Below, one piece after another: positions 1 to 5,114 of a stretch of DNA of 5,114 nucleotides (position 1 is the first letter of the stretch; each line of letters opens with the position of its first letter). The DNA lies in the NCBI GenBank assembly GCA_015520145.1, contig WAQR01000004.1, forward strand, positions 1 through 5,114, given 5' to 3'. Origin of the DNA: Candidatus Hydrothermarchaeota archaeon. GTDB taxonomy: Archaea > Hydrothermarchaeota > Hydrothermarchaeia > Hydrothermarchaeales > WAQR01. The notes beneath the pieces were generated by a model. That model saw only the letters and a list, made by a program, of their open reading frames with translations. It did no database searches and was not told the DNA's origin. Both the position numbers and the translations under genes were made by a program.

Positions 1-212
1 ATCACAATTACCCTCCCAGCCCTCTCCACAAGAAACTCGGTTAGACCTCCAAGACCCGCGCCCACCTCCAGTACAGTCTCCCCCTCCTTCAAATCCGCAT
101 ATTCAACCAGCCTCTCCAAAACCCCATCATCAACCAGAAAATTTTGACCAAGCCTGGACATCGGGATTATATTATATCTCTTCAATAAACGTTTTGTCTC
201 TCTAAGATTCAC
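1..212 (-). CDS. rsmA: 16S rRNA dimethyladenosine transferase RsmA/KsgA, N-terminal part (3' end outside window)
   Basis: This is the start of an SAM-dependent methyltransferase that dimethylates two adjacent adenines near the 3' end of 16S rRNA during small-subunit assembly. It is not in the supplied ORF list; I translated it by hand. About 70 residues are visible. They begin VNLRETKRLLKRYNI, followed by the family N-motif LGQNFLVDD (RsmA proteins carry LGQ-H/N-FL here) and the SAM-binding motif I VLEVGAGLGGLT. The reading frame has a stop at 227..225, so the start must lie inside that. GTG at 212 gives the roughly 20-residue lead before LGQNFL that is usual in the family, and a GTGAGG Shine-Dalgarno lies at 228..223, 10 nt upstream. 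ATG at 161 is a weaker alternative that would cut off the leader helix. The catalytic NLPY-type motif and the C-terminal domain lie beyond the left edge. The gene is divergent from fbp. Identity is firm; the exact start is fairly sure. Confidence 0.9.
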   Translation of the reverse strand, partial: MNLRETKRLLKRYNIIPMSRLGQNFLVDDGVLERLVEYADLKEGETVLEVGAGLGGLTEFLVERAGRVIV

Positions 213-319
213 CTCATATTCGCCTCACAATTCACCTGAAACCCGATTTTACCAAACGCCAGTTCGTCCAGCAGTGATCCAGCACATTTTACATATTCAC
301 ATAGATACTCATCACTCAA
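209..319 (-). other. Possible 36-codon leader ORF overlapping the rsmA start
   Basis: A short open frame runs from TTG at 319 to TGA at 211..209. It encodes about 36 residues, beginning LSDEYLCEYVK and ending VNCEANMR, with three cysteines. The frame is closed upstream by TAA at 343..341, so it cannot be the tail of a long gene. Its stop overlaps the rsmA GTG as GTGA, the arrangement typical of translationally coupled genes. There is no ATG start and no clear ribosome binding site before the TTG. I do not recognise the peptide. It may be a leader peptide, a gene remnant or chance open frame. Confidence 0.2.
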
Positions 320-362
320 ATATCTTCTGCCATCATGACCTTAGAAGTGGATTCACAGATAA

Positions 363-373
363 GTTTTTTATAG
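363..373 (-). promoter_or_regulatory. Probable TATA box for the rsmA transcript
   Basis: On the minus strand this reads CTATAAAAAAC, a good archaeal TATA-like box in AT-rich surroundings. Archaeal initiation about 25 nt downstream would start RNA near position 340 and leave a leader of roughly 130 nt before the rsmA GTG at 212. The position is inferred from spacing alone. Confidence 0.45.
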
Positions 374-387
374 AATATTGAACTAAT

Positions 388-405
388 TAGTGGTAAATAG
401 TGGTA
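388..405 (+). repeat. Direct repeat TAGTGGTA, two copies 10 bp apart
   Basis: TAGTGGTA occurs at 388-395 and again at 398-405. The identical 8-mers are offset by exactly 10 bp, about one helical turn, and end 4 bp before the TATA-like box of fbp. That position overlaps where TFB would contact the BRE, so a repressor or activator bound to one face of the DNA is plausible. The repeat is seen directly; the operator role is inference. Confidence 0.4.
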
Positions 406-409
406 GAGA

Positions 410-417
410 ATATAAAA
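410..417 (+). promoter_or_regulatory. Probable TATA box for fbp
   Basis: ATATAAAA lies 73 nt before the fbp ATG. Initiation about 25 nt downstream would start the mRNA near 437-442, giving a leader of about 50 nt that contains the GGAG ribosome binding site at 477-480. A second AT-rich element (TATAAAG, 419-425) overlaps it and could serve instead. It lies about 38 bp from the opposing TATA-like box for rsmA, making this a compact divergent promoter region. Confidence 0.45.
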
Positions 418-464
418 CTATAAAGAAGATAAATACCATCAGGATTGATGAAGGATTAGTAAAC

Positions 465-494
465 GTGAAAAAACCAGGAGAATTGATGATATGA
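465..494 (+). other. Possible 9-codon upstream ORF overlapping the fbp start
   Basis: GTG at 465 opens the peptide MKKPGELMI, which ends at TGA 492-494. The stop overlaps the fbp ATG as ATGA. An AAGGA motif at 451-455 lies 9 nt before the GTG, and the fbp GGAG site is inside this ORF. The same frame stays open upstream to TAA at 384-386, but that part lies across the probable TATA box. This could be a translated leader that couples to fbp, or it could be chance at this length. Confidence 0.15.
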
Positions 495-1603
495 AAACGA
501 CAATAAGTTTAATCAAAGCAGATGTTGGTGGATATCCAGGACATGCAACGGTCCATCCTGCACTCATTGAGACAGCAGAAGCGGTTTTGACCGCTGCTAA
601 AAACACAGGGATTATAAAAGACTTTCACGTCATGGGGGCAGGTGATGACCTGGAGCTGATAATGGGGCACGACAAAGGTGTAGACAGTGAAGAGATACAC
701 GGCCTTGCATGGAAGGCATTTGAAAACTCAACAAAAAAAGCCAAAGACCTCAGATTATACGGTGCTGGACAGGACATGCTAAGCGACGCCTTTTCAGGAA
801 ACGTCAGAGGCATGGGTCCGGGGATAGCAGAGATCGAATTTATGGAACGAAAGGCAGAACCTCTTGTAGCATTTATGATGGACAAGACAGAACCAGGGGC
901 ATTCAACCTGCCGATATACAGGATTTTCGCAGACCCGTTCAATACCGCAGGACTCGTCATCGACCCCAACTGCCACGACGGCTTCAGGTTTGAGATATGG
1001 GATATACTTGAACATAAAAGGGTATTTATGAATGCGCCAGAAGAGCTGTACGATATGCTTGCACTCATAGGGGCAAAGAGCAGGTACGTTATAAAAAGGG
1101 TTTTCCCAAAAGAAGGACATAAACTCCCTGCTGACGAACCCGTAGCAGTTGTAAGTACTGAGAAACTCTTCCAGATCGCTGGCGAGTACGTCGGCAAGGA
1201 CGACCCGGTAGCCCTTGTAAGGGCACAGTCCGGTCTGCCAGCACTTGGAGAGGTGCTGGAACCCTTTGCCTTCCCGCATCTTGTAAGCGGGTGGATGAGA
1301 GGCAGTCATAATGGCCCGCTTATGCCAGTATCATTCAGGCATGCGAGCTGCACAAGGTTCGACGGTCCGCCAAGGGTAGTTGCCGCAGGATTTCAGATAA
1401 ACAACGGGTGTCTTGTCGGGCCGGTTGATATGTTCGACGACCCAGCATATGATATGACAAGGATGAAGGCACAAAATATTGCAGAATACATGAGACGACA
1501 CGGGCCGTTTGAACCTCACAGGCTCCCGATGGAGGATATGGAATATACGACACTGCCAAAGGTATTAAAAAAACTTGAGGACAGGTTTGAGAAGGTGGAG
1601 TGA
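491..1603 (+). CDS. fbp: Fructose-1,6-bisphosphate aldolase/phosphatase (bifunctional, archaeal type)
   Basis: This cytosolic gluconeogenic enzyme condenses glyceraldehyde-3-phosphate with dihydroxyacetone phosphate and then dephosphorylates the fructose-1,6-bisphosphate to fructose-6-phosphate in the same remodelling active site. At 370 residues it is full length for the family. The metal- and phosphate-binding residues are visible: D11 and H18 in KADVGGYPGH, D52-D53 in GAGDDLEL, the YGAGQD segment (Y90, Q94) and D131-K132 in DKTEPGAFN. The segment YVGKDDP carries Y233 and K236, which align with the aldolase general acid/base tyrosine and Schiff-base lysine (Tyr229/Lys232) of the characterised crenarchaeal enzymes, followed by D237-D238. 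A late tyrosine, Y352, matches the mobile C-terminal tyrosine. All catalytic positions I can place are present, so both activities are expected. The ATG at 491 has a GGAG motif at 477-480, 10 nt upstream. The gene is transcribed alone, divergently from rsmA, and ends in a hairpin/T-tract. Confidence 0.97.
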   Translation: MKTTISLIKADVGGYPGHATVHPALIETAEAVLTAAKNTGIIKDFHVMGAGDDLELIMGHDKGVDSEEIHGLAWKAFENSTKKAKDLRLYGAGQDMLSDAFSGNVRGMGPGIAEIEFMERKAEPLVAFMMDKTEPGAFNLPIYRIFADPFNTAGLVIDPNCHDGFRFEIWDILEHKRVFMNAPEELYDMLALIGAKSRYVIKRVFPKEGHKLPADEPVAVVSTEKLFQIAGEYVGKDDPVALVRAQSGLPALGEVLEPFAFPHLVSGWMRGSHNGPLMPVSFRHASCTRFDGPPRVVAAGFQINNGCLVGPVDMFDDPAYDMTRMKAQNIAEYMRRHGPFEPHRLPMEDMEYTTLPKVLKKLEDRFEKVE

Positions 1604-1607
1604 TTGG

Positions 1608-1633
1608 ACTACTGAGTAGTAGTACTATTTTTT
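1608..1633 (+). terminator. Probable terminator after fbp: small hairpin and T6 tract
   Basis: Five bases after the fbp stop, ACTAC (1608-1612) and GTAGT (1616-1620) form a 5-bp stem around TGA, and TATTTTTTC follows with six T at 1628-1633. Archaeal RNA polymerase stops at T-runs alone, so the T-tract is the likely functional part. The hairpin is weak. Confidence 0.5.
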
Positions 1634-1681
1634 CTATGATATCGCATAAAAATGTATCAAAAAAGCCAAAAACATCCAAAA

Positions 1682-1698
1682 TATTTATATTATAAATA
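1682..1698 (+). promoter_or_regulatory. Palindromic TATA-box region for the winged-helix gene
   Basis: TATTTATATTATAAATA is a perfect 17-bp palindrome (8-bp arms around a central T) holding TTTATA-type boxes on both strands. A TATA centre near 1687 places initiation at about 1712-1716, on or just before the ATG at 1715, so the transcript is probably leaderless. The symmetry could also serve as an operator for the small gene's own product. AT-rich sequence makes palindromes easier by chance. Confidence 0.45.
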
Positions 1699-1714
1699 AG
1701 ATAATCTCTGATAT

Positions 1715-2008
1715 ATGAAAGACGATAAAGTATACAATATACTAAAAAAGATTTCAGAACAGAATGTCAAACCTCATATGGCATATCTGGTTTTGAATGT
1801 ACATAAGGATGGTGAGCTACACAGGGGTATCGAGCTTGTAAAGAAGGGCTACGATACAACTGAAGTATACGATACAATAGAAATGCTTGTTGCCAAAGGC
1901 GACCTGACACGACAGGGAAAGCAGACTAGGATAACCAAAAAAGGTACCAAGATTCTCCAATGTGTAGATGAAATCATAGACATTGTTGAGAAGATGGTCA
2001 TTTCCTAG
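1715..2008 (+). CDS. Small winged-helix-like protein, putative DNA-binding regulator
   Basis: This is an intact 97-residue cytosolic protein with no membrane segment or signal peptide. I do not recognise a named family. The pattern fits a compact winged helix-turn-helix: helices around residues 4-16, 21-32 and 34-45, a putative recognition helix at 47-61 (DTTEVYDTIEMLVAKG), then LTRQGKQTRITKKG (64-77), which resembles the basic beta-wing ending IT-x-KG seen in many archaeal wHTH proteins. A final helix at 78-95 (VDEIIDIVEKM) could be a dimerisation helix. No Shine-Dalgarno precedes the ATG at 1715, and the TATA-like box sits about 27 nt upstream, so the mRNA is probably leaderless. It follows fbp by 111 nt but has its own promoter and lies beyond a terminator, so it is likely not in an operon with fbp. 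The gene looks real from its long clean frame and promoter; the DNA-binding role is inference from fold-like pattern only. Confidence 0.75.
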   Translation: MKDDKVYNILKKISEQNVKPHMAYLVLNVHKDGELHRGIELVKKGYDTTEVYDTIEMLVAKGDLTRQGKQTRITKKGTKILQCVDEIIDIVEKMVIS

Positions 2009-2185
2009 GACAGTTCCTTCTGCACGGGCCTTAGGCATAAATAATTTTGAACCTATCAAAGCTCTATAGTACTCTATAGTGTGCTTTACTATCCTGCCGT
2101 ACATTGGCTAGAAGTAAGTAGGCTTACACTGTAGTGTTACGTTAAGTCATCGACGGAGTCAAGCAGCGGACGTGAGAATTGGATA
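2009..2185. other. Convergent intergenic region with several hairpin-forming segments, no gene seen
   Basis: This 177-nt stretch lies between two convergent stop codons. It holds the palindrome GCCTTAGGC (2028-2036), an interrupted hairpin with a tandem repeat (2058-2087), and two adjacent stems: GTAAG/CTTAC (2114-2118 with 2123-2127) and ACACT/AGTGT (2126-2130 with 2133-2137). The last two share bases and would be alternatives. I see no long T-tract, no tRNA T-loop in a usable setting and no C/D-box pair. It may act as a two-way terminator or hold a small structured RNA. Confidence 0.35.
2058..2087 (+). repeat. Tandem CTCTATAGT repeat inside an imperfect hairpin
   Basis: CTCTATAGT occurs at 2062-2070 and 2072-2080, a 10-bp tandem period. 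Because CTATAG is self-complementary, its two copies (2064-2069 and 2074-2079) also pair across a TACT loop. Outside them AAAGC (2058-2062) pairs with GCTTT (2083-2087), giving an 11-bp stem broken by a small internal loop (one base against three). The structure can form on either strand. A role in 3'-end formation for the converging transcripts is possible. Confidence 0.4.
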
Positions 2186-3667
2186 TCAGTCCATCCCGCT
2201 GTACAGCTCTTCGATCTCTTCCTGTTCCAGTTTAGCTTTAGCTCTGTCTTTTTCTGCAAACTCCTGCCATTCCTTTATTATATCCGGGTCACCGCCGCTG
2301 AGCTTTCCCTTGAACCTGTCTATCTTCACAAGGGCAGGGATCCTGGTCATGAGTCCCAGGACCACGGCTTCCCCGATATTGAGGGATGTCAGCTGGACGA
2401 GCAGGTCGTCGCTTAGCCGTTCGCTTGCCTGCTGAACGTGCCGCTGATCCGAGGGCTCGACAAGGCGCATGATTATCGTGTTGTTTGCCTGGGATAGCGA
2501 GTTCTGGTCAAGGCTTTTCGGCCTCTGGCTTACGAGACAGAGTCCCACGCCAAATTTCCTCCCTTCCCTTGCAATGCGGTCTATCCAGTATTTGGATAGT
2601 GTCGGGCGATGTGCGGGTGCAAGGATGTGCGCCTCTTCTATTATGCAAAAGGCCGGCGGGATGTCCTTTTTCTTTCTAAGATACAGTATCTTCCTTAAGA
2701 TATGGCTTACAATCACGTCAGCGAAGTCCTCATCCACCTGCCCGAGGTCGACGACGTTCGCCTGTCCCTGTTCGAACCCGTCAAGGATGTCGTGCGCATG
2801 GGCGTTTACAAGCCCTTTGTATTTTGTCTTGAAGTCCTCGACCTTGTTTATTACCCCTACTATCGCGTTTTTCTCGCTCTGCGTCGAGGGTTCTTCCTTT
2901 TGCCTGGTTCCCTCTAGATTCTCGATTATCTGCTTTATGAAGTCTCTTTTACCGCCCTCCCTTACCTTCTCCCTTGCGCCGTAGTATGCCTTTCTAAGGT
3001 AGCGTTCCTGGACGTATGCGTCTTTTCCGACGTCCACCAGGATATTGAATTCGCCTGGAGAAAGGTATATGGGGTTGAGTTTTGGGGATATCTTCCTGAC
3101 CCCTCCTTTAAATTCGGCATTTACATATTCTGAATGCATGTCGAATATAATCGGCATCCCACCGAGCCTGAGTATCCCGTCGACAATGACACTTACGGTA
3201 TTCGATTTTCCTGCACCGGTTATCGCCAGGATTGCCAGGTGGCGCGTGATCATTCTGTTCCCATCGACATAGACCTCGACGTCTGGATGGGACAAAAGCT
3301 GTCCGATTTTGATAGTGCCCCTGCCGAAGATGTTCGTTAGAACGCTGGAATCTGCCTTTATCACCTTCGTACCTGGCGGCGGCGGGATCTTGGGTATTTC
3401 CATGTCCTCGGTATCTCCCAGAAGCCTTACCCTGCCCCTTACATACTGCTCTTCCTCGCCCTCGAAATCGCATATCCTCTCGACTATCTCTGGGTCGATG
3501 ATGTCACCTGATATGGCAGGGCTGCCCCTTACAATCCCCTCGACCATCCCGAGTACCTTCCTGGAATCGTATTCCAGGACCACGTATTCCCCTGTGCGGG
3601 GCGTTGTCTTTGATATGAATGTCACTTCGGTCGGACTGGATTCTCCAATACATATCCCTATTACCAT
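2186..3667 (-). CDS. herA: HerA-family DNA helicase/translocase ATPase (DUF87-type)
   Basis: This is an intact 493-residue hexameric-type P-loop ATPase of the HerA/FtsK clan. HerA normally works with the nuclease NurA, alongside Mre11-Rad50, in resecting DNA ends, and acts in the cytosol as a DNA-translocating ring. Residues 1-95 have the beta-rich character of the HAS-barrel, with GEYVVLEYD and VLGMVEG strands. The segment TRHLAILAITGAGKSNT carries Walker A (GAGKS, K154). AFCIIEEAHILAP (339-351) is Walker B with E344-E345 in place of the classical D-E pair, a form common in this family. IAREGRKFGVGLCLVSQRP (365-383) matches the conserved stretch with arginine-finger and sensor residues. The C-terminal tail (465-493) is charged and helical. 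ATG at 3667 has a GAGG motif 7 nt upstream. It lies 77 nt after the ATP synthase subunit I gene on the same strand, and no nurA, mre11 or rad50 is adjacent in the visible sequence, so partner and substrate are uncertain. By eye its third codon positions look more GC-rich than those of atpI. Confidence 0.92.
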   Translation of the reverse strand: MVIGICIGESSPTEVTFISKTTPRTGEYVVLEYDSRKVLGMVEGIVRGSPAISGDIIDPEIVERICDFEGEEEQYVRGRVRLLGDTEDMEIPKIPPPPGTKVIKADSSVLTNIFGRGTIKIGQLLSHPDVEVYVDGNRMITRHLAILAITGAGKSNTVSVIVDGILRLGGMPIIFDMHSEYVNAEFKGGVRKISPKLNPIYLSPGEFNILVDVGKDAYVQERYLRKAYYGAREKVREGGKRDFIKQIIENLEGTRQKEEPSTQSEKNAIVGVINKVEDFKTKYKGLVNAHAHDILDGFEQGQANVVDLGQVDEDFADVIVSHILRKILYLRKKKDIPPAFCIIEEAHILAPAHRPTLSKYWIDRIAREGRKFGVGLCLVSQRPKSLDQNSLSQANNTIIMRLVEPSDQRHVQQASERLSDDLLVQLTSLNIGEAVVLGLMTRIPALVKIDRFKGKLSGGDPDIIKEWQEFAEKDRAKAKLEQEEIEELYSGMD

Positions 3668-3725
3668 GCAAACGCCTCATTACAAATAAAGTTTCCCTTC
3701 ATTTCTCCTTTCCCTTGTCCCGTCG

Positions 3726-3743
3726 GCTCTATTTTTTATTTTT
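3726..3743 (-). promoter_or_regulatory. Possible TATA box for herA at the atpI/herA junction
   Basis: Just after the atpI stop the minus strand reads AAAAATAAAAAATAG. A TATA-like box here would start RNA near 3705 and give a leader of about 40 nt containing the GAGG site. A second candidate, ACTTTATTTG (3693..3684), is closer to the ATG and would give an almost leaderless mRNA. Either would let herA be expressed independently of atpI. Read-through from atpI is also possible because no T-tract separates them on this strand. Confidence 0.3.
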
Positions 3744-3744
3744 C

Positions 3745-5114
3745 CTATGTTTCTTTGATATATGTATATCCTCTAATCACCTTGAATGGACTGAAGAACC
3801 TGCCTTCTCCTTTATAAAATTTGGAGAACAGTTCATAATAATGTAACCTCAATGTCTGGATAAATGAGATGAAGGTCTCTACAAAAAGGATTATCGCATT
3901 TCCAGTCAGGAAAATTATTACTGTCCCAATCCCTCCAATGAAGGTCTGCGGCATATTATCCATGCCTATAACCATTACAAGGCTAAGTGCTGCATGCATT
4001 ATCGCCATTATTACAATTCTAATATGGGAGATGCTGTTTATTATATATCTGAGGAAATTATCGACTGCCTCGATGAGAGCCATTGCAAAAGGAAGTTTTG
4101 TAAATTTCCATTCCCCAAACCATATCACAAGGAACGGGACAACAGAGGTAATCAGAATATAGGGGTCAGCAAATATTGAGAAGATCTGCAGCCCGTGTTT
4201 TGTAAGCAGATAATACCCACCCCACAGTATCCATATTCCCGGGATGCCGTCTGGTTCTACCAGTATCTCCAGATATTTTCTCTCGTGGATATCATTTACA
4301 ATACTTATCAGACACCCGAATGTAAGCAGAATCAGGCCCATATACATTGAAAAGTTTATTGCCACCTGAATGTCGACAAACGGATTGAATAATATAGGGT
4401 GCAGTTCAAACCCGAGATACCGTTTCATATCCTCCCCCTCCAGGCCAAACATGTTCCCATAGAGCAGTCCAACAATTGTGGCAGCGATTCCACAGAGCAT
4501 AATTATCCTCCCACCTTTTTTTAGTGGAGCGATTAAATTTAGTTTAAACCCTAAAAGATATCCGAGTAAGATCAATATAATCCCCTGTCCAAAGTCACCG
4601 AACATAAAACCAAAGATGATTGGGAATGTCAGAGTTATAAATTTTGTCGGATCGATTTCAGTATAGTTTGGTGGTCCGTATGTGCTTGTGATAAGTTCCA
4701 GTGGCTTGGCAAAAGACGGATTTGAAAGTAATGTTGGAGGGGTTTCTCCTTCCCCTGGGCTCTCAACCGATACGCTACTGTATCCATCTGCTGCTTTTTC
4801 TATAACATCAACGGCCTCGTCAACATCACATACAGGTACCCAGCCAGAGATAAGAAATGTCCGATCTGTTTTTCCAAAGTTCACATTTGCTTCATCAACA
4901 TATCCTGCGATACTGACAATCTCCCTAAAGACCAGAAGATCCTCAGTCTCTCTATCTGATATCACTTTTAGTTCTTTTAGAAGCCCAGTTTCCTCTTCAC
5001 TGATACCTGATAGCCCTGACTCAATTTTCTTAAAAGATTCGTCAAGTCCTAAAGTCCTGAAATTAAATGGAATGGTGAGTTCTTCGAACTGATGTACCCT
5101 GATAACTCGGTGGA
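3745..5114 (-). CDS. atpI: A/V-type ATP synthase subunit I (subunit a), C-terminal part; 5' end outside window
   Basis: This is the stator membrane subunit that carries ions past the proteolipid ring in the archaeal A1Ao ATP synthase. The frame stays open to the right edge, giving 455 residues of an expected 600-700; the N-terminal cytoplasmic part is missing. Numbering from the edge, residues 1-150 are soluble and include the family segments LISGWVPVCD and TPPTLLSNPSF. The membrane domain opens with TFPIIFGFMFGDFGQG (162-177), and about eight hydrophobic helices follow. SHIRIVIMAIMHAALS carries R365 and H373, and VETFISFIQTLRLHYYELFSKFY carries E412 and R422. Their spacings match R735/H743 and E789/R799 of yeast Vph1, so the ion half-channel residues appear intact. 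The C-terminus ends soon after the usual EGRFFSPF block. GTG at 4965 is only an internal valine codon, not the start. Downstream on the same strand lies herA rather than the proteolipid gene usually found next in archaeal ATP synthase operons. Confidence 0.95.
   Translation of the reverse strand, partial: HRVIRVHQFEELTIPFNFRTLGLDESFKKIESGLSGISEEETGLLKELKVISDRETEDLLVFREIVSIAGYVDEANVNFGKTDRTFLISGWVPVCDVDEAVDVIEKAADGYSSVSVESPGEGETPPTLLSNPSFAKPLELITSTYGPPNYTEIDPTKFITLTFPIIFGFMFGDFGQGIILILLGYLLGFKLNLIAPLKKGGRIIMLCGIAATIVGLLYGNMFGLEGEDMKRYLGFELHPILFNPFVDIQVAINFSMYMGLILLTFGCLISIVNDIHERKYLEILVEPDGIPGIWILWGGYYLLTKHGLQIFSIFADPYILITSVVPFLVIWFGEWKFTKLPFAMALIEAVDNFLRYIINSISHIRIVIMAIMHAALSLVMVIGMDNMPQTFIGGIGTVIIFLTGNAIILFVETFISFIQTLRLHYYELFSKFYKGEGRFFSPFKVIRGYTYIKET

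Noticed and set aside
625..1309. Two long minus-strand ORFs of 190 and 171 codons inside fbp
   Set aside because: They lie wholly opposite a gene with all catalytic motifs of the aldolase/phosphatase family, and their translations show no recognisable motif.
2062..2080. Tandem CTCTATAGT copies as a CRISPR fragment
   Set aside because: There are only two 9-bp copies with a single base between them, so there are no spacers of usable length and no cas genes nearby.
1817..2104. A 95-codon minus-strand ORF overlapping the winged-helix gene
   Set aside because: It is mostly antisense to the better-supported 97-residue gene and has no convincing promoter or ribosome binding site. Its translation looks unstructured.
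2030..2180. A tRNA in the convergent gap, suggested by GGTTCAAAAT on the minus strand
   Set aside because: No acceptor, D or anticodon stems can be built around it, and the T-loop consensus breaks at its last positions.
2469..3689. Several plus-strand ORFs opposite herA (for example 2469-2984 and 3309-3689)
   Set aside because: Their open frames follow from the codon bias of herA on the other strand. The herA frame is intact and has its domain motifs in order.
4963..4965. GTG at 4965 as the start of the ATP synthase subunit I
   Set aside because: The same frame continues without a stop to the window edge with plausible sequence, and the family is much longer, so this codon is internal.
4682..5092. 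A 136-codon serine-rich plus-strand ORF near the right edge
   Set aside because: It is antisense to the conserved soluble part of subunit I, and its serine-rich make-up is typical of a shadow frame.

Overview
The window reads as chromosomal DNA of a euryarchaeon-like archaeon. It carries a bifunctional archaeal-type fructose-1,6-bisphosphate aldolase/phosphatase, a HerA-type ATPase, an A/V-type ATP synthase subunit I and an RsmA/KsgA-type rRNA methyltransferase. Upstream regions contain TATA-like boxes rather than bacterial -35/-10 pairs, and start sites use GAGG/GGAG Shine-Dalgarno motifs or none at all. I cannot name the lineage from five kilobases. Methanogen-related or anaerobic methane/alkane-oxidising groups would fit, but that is a guess.

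Layout. Positions 1-212 (minus) hold the N-terminal part of rsmA, cut by the window edge. Positions 213-490 are a divergent control region with TATA-like boxes facing both ways, a 10-bp-spaced TAGTGGTA direct repeat, and short ORFs that end in stop/start overlaps with rsmA (GTGA) and fbp (ATGA). Positions 491-1603 (plus) are fbp, followed by a small hairpin and T-tract. Positions 1715-2008 (plus) encode a 97-residue winged-helix-like protein whose mRNA looks leaderless. Positions 2009-2185 are a convergent intergenic stretch with tandem repeats and hairpin-forming segments but no recognisable gene. Positions 2186-3667 (minus) are an intact herA-like gene. Positions 3745-5114 (minus) are the C-terminal 455 residues of ATP synthase subunit I, open at the right edge.

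The genes are mostly housekeeping and do not form one pathway: ribosome maturation (rsmA), gluconeogenesis (fbp), probable DNA-end processing or translocation (herA) and membrane energetics (atpI). The points most worth a second look are three. The ATP synthase subunit I gene is followed by herA instead of the usual proteolipid gene. The rsmA/fbp control region is densely packed. The winged-helix gene has a palindromic promoter. I found no CRISPR array, mobile element, tRNA or rRNA, and no convincing undescribed multi-gene system.
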